Below are positions 17,602 to 26,204 of a stretch of DNA of 64,000 bases, in pieces. The DNA is from Microcoleus sp. CAWBG506 (lineage in GTDB: Bacteria; Cyanobacteriota; Cyanobacteriia; Cyanobacteriales; Microcoleaceae). How positions within the stretch are numbered: the first letter of the stretch is position 1; each line of letters begins with the position of its first letter. The notes below the pieces were generated by a model. That model was not told the origin of the DNA. It was given only the letters and a program-made list of their open reading frames with translations, and did no database searches. The translations under genes were made by a program, and so were the position numbers. Location: positions 20,808-84,807 of the forward strand of contig JAHREW010000019.1 of NCBI GenBank assembly GCA_020883125.1, in the 5' to 3' direction.

Positions 17602-19773
17602 ATGGAAACTATCAAAACTCTTTGCCCTTACTGCGGTGTAGGTTGTGGTCTAGAAGTTCTTCCCGACAAAAACCAAGGTTGGAAAGTCCGGGGCGATCGC
17701 AACCACCCATCAAGTCAGGGCATGGTTTGTGTCAAGGGAGCAACGGTAGCAGAGTCCATTCGCACCGATCGGCTGCTTTATCCGATGATGCGGGATACCC
17801 TCGATCAACCGTTCCGCCGCGCTAGCTGGGACGAAGCACTAGATGCCATTACCGATCGGATTCAAGCAATTCGCTGCACTACCGGCCCCGATGGTATCTG
17901 CGTTTATGGTTCCGGTCAATTCATCACAGAAGATTATTATGTCGCCCAGAAATTGGTTAAAGGTTGTCTGGGAACTAATAATTTTGATGCCAATTCTCGT
18001 CTGTGTATGTCTTCAGCAGTTTCGGGATACGTGCAAAGTTTTGGTGCTGACGGACCGCCTTGCTGTTACGACGATTTAGAATTAACAGATTGCGCTTTTA
18101 TTATTGGTAGCAATACCGCAGAATGCCATCCAATAGTTTTCAATCGCTTAGCAAAATACCATAAAAAAAATCCCCATGTCAAGATGATTGTGGTAGATCC
18201 GAGGCGGACTCCGACGGCGGAAGCAGCGGATTTGCACTTGGCAATCAAACCAGGTACTGATATAGACTTGCTCAATGGAATTGCCTATTTACTGTTGCAA
18301 AGCCAAAGCATAGACCCAAAATTTATTCAAGAATCCACAGTTCATTTTGAGGAGTTTGTGGAAGTTGTCAACAGCTATACCCCGGAATTCGTAGCCTCGC
18401 GCTGTGGCATTTCTGTGGGAGAGTTGGAAACTGCGACTAGGTATTGGCAACAGTCCCAGCGGGTGTTGTCTCTGTGGTCCATGGGCATTAACCAGTCCTC
18501 CGAAGGTACGGCAAAGGTGCGATCGCTAATTAATTTGCACTTGATGACCGGTCAAATTGGCAAACCGGGATGCGGCCCGTTTTCCCTCACAGGCCAGCCA
18601 AACGCCATGGGAGGGCGGGAAGCAGGGGGACTTTCTCACCTATTACCGGGATATCGATCTGTGAAAAATGCCCAACACAGAACCCAAGTAGAGCAATTGT
18701 GGGGTCTGACACCCGGAAGTATTTCGCCCAATCCAGGCCGCACTGCTTGGGATATGATTTTGGGTTTGGAAACCGATGAAGTAGAGATGTTGTGGATTGC
18801 AGCTACCAATCCGGTAGTGAGTATGCCGGATTTGGAACGCACAAAAGCGGCTTTGTTGCGATCGCCCTTTACAGTTTATCAAGAAGCTTACCATCCCACG
18901 GAAACCTCCGCCTACGCTCACATCCTCTTACCAGCAACTCAGTGGAGTGAAAAAACCGGAGTGATGACCAATTCTGAACGTCGCGTTAGTCTTTCTATCG
19001 GTTTCGACACTCCTTTAGGGGAAGCCCGCGACGACTGGAGTATTTTCGCTGAAGTGGGACGCAGGTTGGGTTTTGCCGAACAATTTGCTTTCAATAACAG
19101 TGGTGATGTTTACCAAGAGTTCGTACAGTTGACGCGGGGCCAGCCTTGCGACGTCACAGGCCTCAGTCACGAATACTTGCGCCAAGAAGGCCCTCAGCAG
19201 TGGCCTTGTCGGGAAAATGAACCCAAGCATTCAGCTAAAGAAGCTAAGCGACTTTACACTGATGCACGTTTCCCAACTCCCGACGAGCGGGCGAGATTTT
19301 CAGCTTATCATTCCCGTGGACTGGCTGAACCTCCAGACCCCAATTATCCTTTTGTGTTGACAACGGGCAGAGTTTATGGACACTGGCACACGATGACTCG
19401 CACTGGTAGAACCGAGAAAATTAATCAATTGCACCCGGAACCGTTTTTGGAAATTCATCCCCGCGATGCTGCTAATTTGAAGATTAAGGAAGGGGATTTG
19501 TTGGAAGTTCGATCGCGCCGTGGTAAAGGAGTGTTTCCCGCAAAAGTTACTAAGGCGATCGCCCCTGGTACTCTATTTGTACCAATGCACTGGGGTTCTC
19601 TGTGGGCCCAAGGCGCCGAAGCCAACGCTATGACTCATGCTGAAAGTTGTCCTGATTCTAAACAACCCGAATTAAAAGCTTGTGCAGTCCAGTTAGTGAA
19701 GGTTGGGGCCGAAATTGAAGCGGAAGTAAGCGAGTTTAATTGGGCCGAATCTCCCATCCCAGTCAGTTCTTGA
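17602..19773 (+). CDS. narB: Ferredoxin-dependent assimilatory nitrate reductase
   Basis: A 723-residue molybdopterin oxidoreductase that reduces nitrate to nitrite. The N-terminal 4Fe-4S site is CPYCGVGC with a later Cys in VCVKG. Next come the molybdopterin-binding core ([20 protein letters not shown]; a Cys at SRLCM suits the Mo ligand), the [13 protein letters not shown] segment and the C-terminal dinucleotide-binding beta domain (about 590-705; [17 protein letters not shown]). The length is normal for cyanobacterial NarB. It is separated from nrtD by the tnpB gene but has its own NtcA-type box. Confidence 0.95.
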   Translation: METIKTLCPYCGVGCGLEVLPDKNQGWKVRGDRNHPSSQGMVCVKGATVAESIRTDRLLYPMMRDTLDQPFRRASWDEALDAITDRIQAIRCTTGPDGICVYGSGQFITEDYYVAQKLVKGCLGTNNFDANSRLCMSSAVSGYVQSFGADGPPCCYDDLELTDCAFIIGSNTAECHPIVFNRLAKYHKKNPHVKMIVVDPRRTPTAEAADLHLAIKPGTDIDLLNGIAYLLLQSQSIDPKFIQESTVHFEEFVEVVNSYTPEFVASRCGISVGELETATRYWQQSQRVLSLWSMGINQSSEGTAKVRSLINLHLMTGQIGKPGCGPFSLTGQPNAMGGREAGGLSHLLPGYRSVKNAQHRTQVEQLWGLTPGSISPNPGRTAWDMILGLETDEVEMLWIAATNPVVSMPDLERTKAALLRSPFTVYQEAYHPTETSAYAHILLPATQWSEKTGVMTNSERRVSLSIGFDTPLGEARDDWSIFAEVGRRLGFAEQFAFNNSGDVYQEFVQLTRGQPCDVTGLSHEYLRQEGPQQWPCRENEPKHSAKEAKRLYTDARFPTPDERARFSAYHSRGLAEPPDPNYPFVLTTGRVYGHWHTMTRTGRTEKINQLHPEPFLEIHPRDAANLKIKEGDLLEVRSRRGKGVFPAKVTKAIAPGTLFVPMHWGSLWAQGAEANAMTHAESCPDSKQPELKACAVQLVKVGAEIEAEVSEFNWAESPIPVSS

Positions 19774-20202
19774 GTAGGGAGTTAATTTTTTCAGCTCAAT
19801 TTTTTCGACCTTACAGGTGGGTTTTTATCTGGAAAAACAGGGTTTTTTAACCCAAATACTCCCCTCAAATCTTTAAGTCCGATCGAAGCAACCAGGTTTT
19901 CGATCGGCCTGACTCTAATTTATAGCAACAAAAATTTGCTGTTTAAACCCACAACTTTGAGTCAAAAACCCTATTTATTCATAGCTTTTGCCTCAGTTCT
20001 GTTTGCTTTTTTATTGGTTGTGTTTGATTGATTTTTCCGGTTTTTTGGTTTTGGCTTTCGATCGACTATCACCAAATAATTGCAGTATGGAGCGATAGGT
20101 GCTATGCTCTATTCATAAGGCTTATTTTCGGCAGTATAGTTCGTTCGATCGGCGTTCCTCCGGATTTAATTCTCTACACCCTCTAATTCTGGAGAATGTT
20201 TA
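19774..20202 (+). other. Intergenic region, long leader of the RRM gene
   Basis: 429 bp without a credible ORF. It is T-rich near 19790-19860, with several T-runs suited to narB termination. The last 150 bp could be the long 5' leader typical of cyanobacterial cold-inducible RRM genes. A TCTGGAGAA ribosome-binding site ends 5-6 nt before the ATG. Confidence 0.4.
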
Positions 20203-20514
20203 ATGTCAATTTATGTCGGCAATTTATCCTACGAAGTTACGCAGGATCACCTCAACCAAACTTTTGGAGAATATGGCACTGTTAAGCGCGTTCAGCTACC
20301 TGCCGATCGGGAAACAGGTCGGATGCGCGGCTTTGCTTTCGTAGAAATGTCCACAGAAGCCGAAGAAGCAGCAGCTATTGAAGCACTTGACGGTGCTGAA
20401 TGGATGGGTCGCGACCTTAAGGTCAACAAGGCAAAACCCCGCGAAGAACGTGGTGGTTCTAATGCCGGTGGTAACTGGGGCGGCGGCAACAATCGCTCTT
20501 CTCGTCGCTACTAA
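20203..20514 (+). CDS. RRM RNA-binding protein with Gly-rich tail
   Basis: A 103-residue protein. A single RRM occupies residues 1-80, with RNP2 (IYVGNLSY) at the start and RNP1 (RGFAFVEM) at about 43-50. A short Gly/Asn/Arg tail follows (about 85-103). This is the cyanobacterial Rbp family of small RNA-binding proteins, many of which are cold-induced and some of which target mRNAs to the thylakoid membrane. It is followed by a clear hairpin terminator. Confidence 0.92.
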   Translation: MSIYVGNLSYEVTQDHLNQTFGEYGTVKRVQLPADRETGRMRGFAFVEMSTEAEEAAAIEALDGAEWMGRDLKVNKAKPREERGGSNAGGNWGGGNNRSSRRY

Positions 20515-20631
20515 AGCATCCAAGCTAAATTTTAGCTTCCTTGCTTGTCCCTAGGCTGACCGCGAGTTAGGAGTCAATAATCCTTCTCTATTGACGAGAG
20601 AGAACTGTCTGTGCGATCGCGCCCAGTCTTA

Positions 20632-20675
20632 AAATCCTCAAAATATTGTCGTTTAGCAATAGTTTGAGGATTTTT
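20632..20675 (+). terminator. Rho-independent terminator of RRM gene
   Basis: AAAATCCTCAAA pairs with TTTGAGGATTTTT around a 20-nt loop and ends in a T-run, about 120 bp after the RRM stop codon. Confidence 0.75.
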
Positions 20676-20772
20676 CATGGCAAAAATTAATCCAGCAACC
20701 TCAGACACAGGGGATTGCCAAGAACAGCAGACAATGACATCATTAATAATAAATCACGATTAAGTCACGGGT

Positions 20773-21231
20773 ATGCTGAAAAAAATACTGAGGCAACTTT
20801 CTAAATTCGGCAGCGATGAACAATTTCTGCACTTTACTGAAGATGTAGAAGTAGTCGTATCGAAAGTTTTATCTCTGGCGATGATTTTGGTAATTATCAT
20901 CAGCGTTTGTGATTTAATCATTTATCTAGGAAAAGAATTAATCAATGACCCCCAGACTTTGTTAAAAGACACGCTATTTGTCATCTTTGGGTTATTTTTA
21001 AATGTTTTAATCGCGCTAGAAATCTTGGAAAATATTACAGCTTACCTGAAAAAGCACGTCATTCAAGTAGAATTAGTCATTGTCACTTCTTTAATCGCCG
21101 TCTCTCGTAAAATAATTATTCTCGATTTAGAAAAGAAAACTGCCGCCGACTTAATCAGTTTAGCTACAGCAATTTTCGCTCTTTCGATTAGTTATTTGAT
21201 AGTGCGATACACAAATAAAGGAAATAATTAG
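20773..21231 (+). CDS. PsiE-like membrane protein
   Basis: A 152-residue membrane protein with four hydrophobic helices (about 33-55, 70-90, 97-118, 125-145) and a short cytoplasmic N-terminus. The arrangement matches the PsiE (phosphate-starvation-inducible E) family, whose biochemical role is unknown. The stretch EILENITAYLKKHVIQVELVIVT-like, followed by SRKIIILD, is typical of the family. It stands alone between the RRM gene and the convergent rimM. Confidence 0.75.
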   Translation: MLKKILRQLSKFGSDEQFLHFTEDVEVVVSKVLSLAMILVIIISVCDLIIYLGKELINDPQTLLKDTLFVIFGLFLNVLIALEILENITAYLKKHVIQVELVIVTSLIAVSRKIIILDLEKKTAADLISLATAIFALSISYLIVRYTNKGNN

Positions 21232-21334
21232 TATTGGGGGAATTGCTCCTTGGGAATTGGGGATCAGGAATTTTAAACCTTCTTCTTTCTTCCTTAAATT
21301 TGTTACACAATCCGTTGCTTAAATTTCTGATTTA

Positions 21335-21976
21335 TTAAATTTCATCCAACAAACCAGAAGGAGGAACAATTTCAATTCGACCTTTTTCTAAATCAACAAT
21401 TGGAACTATCTCTTTCACAAAAGGAATCAAAACCTTTTTTGTTTGCAGTGGTTTAACACGGGGAGTTTTGCGTTTTTTGCGACGACTATCTTTGTGTTCA
21501 ACCTGTACAGAAACAGTTTCTGGTACTTCCGGTTCTGCCGCTTTTGTCGCCTCCGCTTGATTTAATTCAACTTCCAAAAGGTCATTTCCTGCGGGGATAA
21601 TATCACTGACTTTCCCCAATAGTTCTCCGGTTAATTGATTGAAAACCTCCATCCCAAACAAATCTTGCACATAAAATTCATCTGGTTCTAAGTAAGGTCT
21701 CGATCCTTTTTGCACAAAAAGTTTGCAGCCCCGCAGCGCCTCAGCAGCATCCCGGCTTTCGACCCCAGCCACCTCTACAGCATACAATCCTTTGCCCGGA
21801 ATGTAGCGACCACCCAAAAATTCGATCGCTTCTGGCTCTGTTTTATTAGGAAACAACAGCCACCGCTTTCCCGGTTCGACAAACCTTTCCGGGAAATCAG
21901 AATCGGGATATACTCGCACTTCCCCGTATAAACCTTGAGCTGCTACAATTGTACCGATTTCTATCCACTCAGACAT
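21335..21976 (-). CDS. rimM: 16S rRNA maturation factor RimM
   Basis: A 213-residue protein. An N-terminal RimM barrel (IGTIVAAQGLYGEVRVYPDSDFPERF) is followed by a C-terminal PRC-barrel-like domain (YVQDLFGMEVF, LIPFVKEIVPIVDLEKGRIEI). The family assists assembly of the 30S head together with S19. A Lys/Arg-rich insertion of about 45 residues (around residues 130-180, RRKKRKTPR) splits the second domain; such insertions occur in cyanobacteria. Expressed from its own short leader on the minus strand. Confidence 0.92.
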   Translation of the reverse strand: MSEWIEIGTIVAAQGLYGEVRVYPDSDFPERFVEPGKRWLLFPNKTEPEAIEFLGGRYIPGKGLYAVEVAGVESRDAAEALRGCKLFVQKGSRPYLEPDEFYVQDLFGMEVFNQLTGELLGKVSDIIPAGNDLLEVELNQAEATKAAEPEVPETVSVQVEHKDSRRKKRKTPRVKPLQTKKVLIPFVKEIVPIVDLEKGRIEIVPPSGLLDEI

Positions 21977-22047
21977 AGATTATATATTATATGTTATATG
22001 TTATTTGCATTGTTGGTTAGCCAACGGACAACTGCAAACTGCCAACT

Positions 22048-22680
22048 TTAAACCAATCCCGTTCTAAGCGCCACAACTGCTGCTTGCACCCGATCGTCTA
22101 CAGCCAACTTATTCATAATACCACGAACATGAGTTTTAATAGTATTTGGACTCAAATAAAGCGCCGCAGCAATTTCAGGATTAGTATTACCTTCCACCAT
22201 CAACCTTAACACCTCCAATTCCCGCTGCGACAATTGACCAAAAGTAGTTGTAGACAAAGGCGCTGGAGGTTTAAGATGTTCAATCACAGTGCGAGCGATT
22301 TGAGGATCGAGGTATGTAGCCCCCTCTGCCGCCGCCGCGATAGCTGCTAACAACCTATCCACAGAAGCACCTTTAATACAATAAGCATCAGCACCGCTAG
22401 AAAGAGATGCAATAATTTCAGTTTCAGCCATATGCGAAGTCAACATCACTACTCGAACATCGGGTAATTGCGCTTTAATTTGTTGCGTCGCCGCTATCCC
22501 ATCCAGCCGTGGCAAACCGATATCCATGACAATAATATCAGGTTTGAGTTTCAGTGCGGCTGCTACTCCTAAATAGCCGTCTTCTGCTTGTCCTACTATT
22601 TCTATATCTGGGGCATCGGCTAAAACTTGCTCTAGCCCCAGTTGCATCATCGGATCGTCTTCAATAATTAAAATTTTCAT
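22048..22680 (-). CDS. NarL/FixJ-family response regulator
   Basis: A 210-residue protein. The receiver domain spans 1-120 with acidic pocket Glu7/Asp8/Asp9, phospho-acceptor Asp53 (VMDIGLP), Thr81 and Lys103. The LuxR-type HTH spans about 147-205 (LSQRELEVLRLMVEG, LSPNTIKTHVRGIMNKL). It starts 10 bp after the moeA stop, so the two genes are probably co-transcribed. Its kinase is not adjacent; the sensor kinase at 26-28.7 kb is separated and in another transcript. Confidence 0.9.
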   Translation of the reverse strand: MKILIIEDDPMMQLGLEQVLADAPDIEIVGQAEDGYLGVAAALKLKPDIIVMDIGLPRLDGIAATQQIKAQLPDVRVVMLTSHMAETEIIASLSSGADAYCIKGASVDRLLAAIAAAAEGATYLDPQIARTVIEHLKPPAPLSTTTFGQLSQRELEVLRLMVEGNTNPEIAAALYLSPNTIKTHVRGIMNKLAVDDRVQAAVVALRTGLV

Positions 22681-22690
22681 ATTTAAATAA

Positions 22691-23965
22691 CTAATGACTA
22701 ACTTTTAAAACATCAACAAATTCTCCTGCTAAAACCCAGGTTTCCGTTGGTGGCAAAACTGCCAAACCAGTCGTATTTGCCAAGTTAACTAAATTCGCTG
22801 AATTTTGGCTGCCACTGGCTGGTTCAAACTCCCATACTCCGGCCACTAAATACAATTTACCCCAAACATAGGTCTCCCGCTGACCTTGCGATCGCAATTC
22901 AACATGACATCGAGCCCGCACCAACTCCGGCCCCCAAGCATCCGCACCAAGTCCAGAAATTTTTCTCAAAGCAGGAACCACAAACCGCCAACAACATACC
23001 AACGCTGAAACCGGATTTCCCGGCAAACCAAAATAAAGACAATCAGAACTCATCATCGGCGAATCCGATTTATTTTCATCTCGTTTAAACTTAGCAACCG
23101 TTAAAGGTTTACCAGGTTTAATCGCCACAGCACGAATGTGAATTTTTCCTCCCAAATCCGCCAATATTTGCTCAACATAATCATATTCTCCTACAGAAAC
23201 TCCACCAGTAGAAAGCACTACATCTGCTGTCAAAATAGCCTGACTGATTGCTTTTGTTAGTTCCTGCTGATTATCTGGAATTATCCCCAATCTTATCACT
23301 TCACATCCCATTTTTGCTATCAAAACAGTCAAAGCATACTGATTCGAGTCTACCAATTTACCCGCAGACAAAGGTTGGTCTGGTGATACCAATTCGTCGC
23401 CAGTGGAAAAAATTGCCACCCGCACACGCCGATAAACCGGAACTTGAATACACTGTGCGGTTGCTAACACTGCTATTTCCGAAGCATTAATCGCAGTACC
23501 CGGATTTAACAAAGGCATTCCTGCTTGATAAAAAGCGCCTTTATGCCTGACAAATGCTTGAGGTTTTTCAGGAGAAACCAGGATAAAAATGCGATCGCCC
23601 TCACGCCTAGTTTCCTCCTGCATTACCACTGTATCAGCACCCGCAGGCATCACAGCACCCGTAAAAATCCGCGCTGCTTGTCCAGGTTGTACAGTATTTT
23701 GAGGCTGATATCCCGCCGGAATCTCTTCAATTATATCAAGGGTGACAGGTTTGCCACTGTTGCAGTTTTCCACATCAGCAAACCGCACCGCATAGCCATC
23801 CATCGCCGAGTTATCCCAATAGGGAAAATCCAGGGAACTTGTGACACTTGTCGCCAAAACTCGCCCCGATGCTGCCAGTAAGTCTACAGTTTCTACATCC
23901 TGCTGACTGTCAAGGGGTTGGGCTAAATTTAGTACGATCGCTTCTGCTTCTTTCACTGACAGCAT
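22691..23965 (-). CDS. moeA: Molybdopterin molybdenumtransferase MoeA
   Basis: A 424-residue protein that inserts molybdate into adenylated molybdopterin, the last common step of Moco synthesis. Family marks: DNSAMDGYA near residue 50, TGDELV near 180, a GGVSVGEYDY motif near 250, GLPGNPVSAL near 315, and a C-terminal beta domain. It supplies the cofactor needed by narB about 3 kb away. The downstream gene is the response regulator, 10 bp on. Confidence 0.94.
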   Translation of the reverse strand: MLSVKEAEAIVLNLAQPLDSQQDVETVDLLAASGRVLATSVTSSLDFPYWDNSAMDGYAVRFADVENCNSGKPVTLDIIEEIPAGYQPQNTVQPGQAARIFTGAVMPAGADTVVMQEETRREGDRIFILVSPEKPQAFVRHKGAFYQAGMPLLNPGTAINASEIAVLATAQCIQVPVYRRVRVAIFSTGDELVSPDQPLSAGKLVDSNQYALTVLIAKMGCEVIRLGIIPDNQQELTKAISQAILTADVVLSTGGVSVGEYDYVEQILADLGGKIHIRAVAIKPGKPLTVAKFKRDENKSDSPMMSSDCLYFGLPGNPVSALVCCWRFVVPALRKISGLGADAWGPELVRARCHVELRSQGQRETYVWGKLYLVAGVWEFEPASGSQNSANLVNLANTTGLAVLPPTETWVLAGEFVDVLKVSH

Positions 23966-24085
23966 TACTGTATCCTGGTTTTGATAACACTCTGATTAGT
24001 TTAGCAAAAAAAACAACCTAGTGGAGTGATATAATTTTTTTGGTGCTTAGGAAAGTCAAATCGCATTTTTATGTAAAAATCACTT

Positions 24086-24715
24086 ATGACAATTTGTCGC
24101 TCTGTAGTCAAACTAAATTGTTTATCCTTATTACTGGTGGTAGTGTTGATAATTATCACTCAATCTTCTGGATTAAAAGTCAGCGATTTATTCTTTCACC
24201 CTTATTTTTCACAAAATCCGAATGTCGCATTATTAACTCGAACATTCCAAATTTTATGTGCAGTGCCAGCAATAGTTTGTACTTTTACCTATGGATTAGC
24301 CAAAAGTTGCCACCCCCGCCATTTGGGCAATCGATTTATTTTATTTTCTGCCTTGTTAACTGGTGGATTTCTGCTCAATGAAATTTACAGGATTCATATA
24401 TATATGATAGGGGTAGGGATTCCAAAACTGGGAGTTTGTCTTCTGTATGCTGTTGTTTTGTCTTCCTATGGATGGTTTTTTCAACAAGAACTTAAGTTGA
24501 CTCCCTACAAAATATTGTTAGTTGGTTTGGGATTGTTGTTTTTGGCGATGGGGATTGATACTCTCAAATTAAAAAGCCAGATACTTGCCAGTTTACTAGA
24601 AGGAGTTCCTAAATTATTTAGTGAAATTAACATTGCATTTTATTATTGGTATGTGTGTAAGTGTTTTGTAGAAAAATCTTTTAATCAAATCGAAAATAGA
24701 CAATCACCATATTAA
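24086..24715 (+). CDS. Hypothetical polytopic membrane protein
   Basis: 209 residues with about six hydrophobic segments (about 10-30, 52-75, 86-105, 110-130, 140-155, 170-190). It has no motif I recognise. Charged residues are few. It ends 15 bp before the Uma2 gene and may be co-transcribed with it. AT-rich with a weak RBS, so the start is uncertain. Confidence 0.55.
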   Translation: MTICRSVVKLNCLSLLLVVVLIIITQSSGLKVSDLFFHPYFSQNPNVALLTRTFQILCAVPAIVCTFTYGLAKSCHPRHLGNRFILFSALLTGGFLLNEIYRIHIYMIGVGIPKLGVCLLYAVVLSSYGWFFQQELKLTPYKILLVGLGLLFLAMGIDTLKLKSQILASLLEGVPKLFSEINIAFYYWYVCKCFVEKSFNQIENRQSPY

Positions 24716-24730
24716 TCAACACATAACACC

Positions 24731-25309
24731 ATGCTAGCAGTTACCATCAACTTTAATGCGATCGCCAAAATAAGCGACGACCAATTTTATCAACTGTGTC
24801 GTGAAAACCCAGATGTCAAATTTGAACGCAACGCCCAAGGAGAAATAATCATTGTGTCACCGACAGGAGGAGAAACCGGAAATTACAAGTCAGAAATTAA
24901 TGCCGATTTTGTGATTTGGAACCGACAAACTAAGCTGGGAATTTGTTTCGATTCTTCAACTTGCTTCAAATTACCAAGCGGTGCAAATCGTTCTCCCGAT
25001 GTCTCTTGGATTAAACAAGAAAGATGGGACGCACTAACTGCCGAAGAAAAACAAAAATTTCCTCCGATAGCCCCAGATTTTGTCTTGGAATTAATGTCAC
25101 CGACAGACAGTCTCAAACAAACCCAAGACAAAATGCAAGAATACATGAATAATAGAGTAAAATTAGGCTGGTTAATTAACCGCAAAACCCGCAGAGTCGA
25201 AATCTACCGTCAAGGACAAGCAGTAGAAATACTGGAATCTCCCGCAGAACTATCAGGAGAGGATGTTCTGCCCGGTTTCGTGCTAAACTTGCAGCTAGTG
25301 TGGCAATAA
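24731..25309 (+). CDS. Uma2 (DUF820) PD-(D/E)xK-fold protein
   Basis: 192 residues. The DUF820 pattern is clear: E-R-N-A-Q-G-E-I-I-I near 36-45, a G-SPDVSWI strand (S-P-D with Asp at about 96), and a PDFVLELMSP strand (Asp/Glu) followed by a conserved Lys region (KMQEYMNN). The fold is that of restriction-endonuclease-like nucleases. The family is greatly expanded in cyanobacteria and its biological role is not established. Confidence 0.88.
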   Translation: MLAVTINFNAIAKISDDQFYQLCRENPDVKFERNAQGEIIIVSPTGGETGNYKSEINADFVIWNRQTKLGICFDSSTCFKLPSGANRSPDVSWIKQERWDALTAEEKQKFPPIAPDFVLELMSPTDSLKQTQDKMQEYMNNRVKLGWLINRKTRRVEIYRQGQAVEILESPAELSGEDVLPGFVLNLQLVWQ

Positions 25310-25352
25310 CCATAAATCTGGCATCTATAATAGACCTCTCCCATAATTAATT

Positions 25353-25480
25353 GTTGTGGAACAGGCATCCTGCCTGTTATTGACTATCTTTTTGGGATAT
25401 ATCTAGTGAGTCGTGAAACTCTATTCTCTTTCCGTTCTTCGCGTTCTTCGCGTCTTCGCGGTTCGTTTAAAACTTTTTTT
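25353..25480 (+). repeat. Dispersed hairpin and CTTCGCG-rich repeat
   Basis: A GGAACAGGC-ATCCT-GCCTGTT hairpin (also at 54520-54542) is followed by a stretch reading GTGAAACTCT...CTTCGCG...GGTTCGTTTAAAACT that recurs at about 49970-50033. These are dispersed intergenic repeats, not genes. Confidence 0.8.
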
Positions 25481-25545
25481 TCACAACTCCTGCAAGACTG
25501 GCTGTATCAGCATTTATTTGCATTCATCTGCGTTAAAAAAATCCA

Positions 25546-26169
25546 ATGGAAACTAAAGACACAAATTCCCTAACAGCGGAACAACACAAACAGAAAATGC
25601 GCCGCCGCCAAGAAGTCCAATCTGAGCGCATCGCTAATTCATCAAAAGAAAAAGGTTTAATTATAGTCAATACTGGTAACGGGAAAGGGAAAACAACCGC
25701 TGCTTTGGGTATGGTAGTGCGATCGCTCGGTCACGGATATCGCGTCGCCATAGTACAATTTATCAAGGGAGCCTGGGAACCAGCAGAAAAAGCCGTGTTT
25801 GAAATGTGGGAAAATCAGCTAGAATTTCATGCCATGGGAGAAGGCTTTACCTGGGATACGCAAGACAGGGACAGAGATATCGAAACAGCTCAAAAAGCCT
25901 GGAATAAAGCTTTAACTTTTATCTGCAATCCCGAATTCCGATTAGTCCTCCTAGATGAAGTTAATATAGCATTAAAACTGGGTTATTTGCAAATAGAACA
26001 AGTATTAGCAGGATTAGAACAAAAACCCGAAAATACCCATGTTATTTTGACAGGTAGAGGTGCGCCTGCTCCCCTCATTGAACGTGCGGATTTAGTGACA
26101 GAAATGACTTTAGTTAAGCATCCATTTCGAGAACAAGGAATTAAAGCTCAGCCAGGTATTGAGTATTAA
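25546..26169 (+). CDS. cobO: Cob(I)yrinic acid a,c-diamide adenosyltransferase
   Basis: 207 residues, CobO/BtuR/CobA type. The P-loop is NTGNGKGKTTAALG (about 42-55), followed by VAIVQFIKG and an EVNIALKLGYL motif (about 139-150). It transfers the adenosyl group from ATP to the corrin cobalt in cobalamin synthesis. It appears to be a single-gene unit, convergent with the sensor kinase gene. Confidence 0.93.
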   Translation: METKDTNSLTAEQHKQKMRRRQEVQSERIANSSKEKGLIIVNTGNGKGKTTAALGMVVRSLGHGYRVAIVQFIKGAWEPAEKAVFEMWENQLEFHAMGEGFTWDTQDRDRDIETAQKAWNKALTFICNPEFRLVLLDEVNIALKLGYLQIEQVLAGLEQKPENTHVILTGRGAPAPLIERADLVTEMTLVKHPFREQGIKAQPGIEY

Positions 26170-26204
26170 TCACTATGGGATAAATTCTGCTATCCCCAAT
26201 CGAT

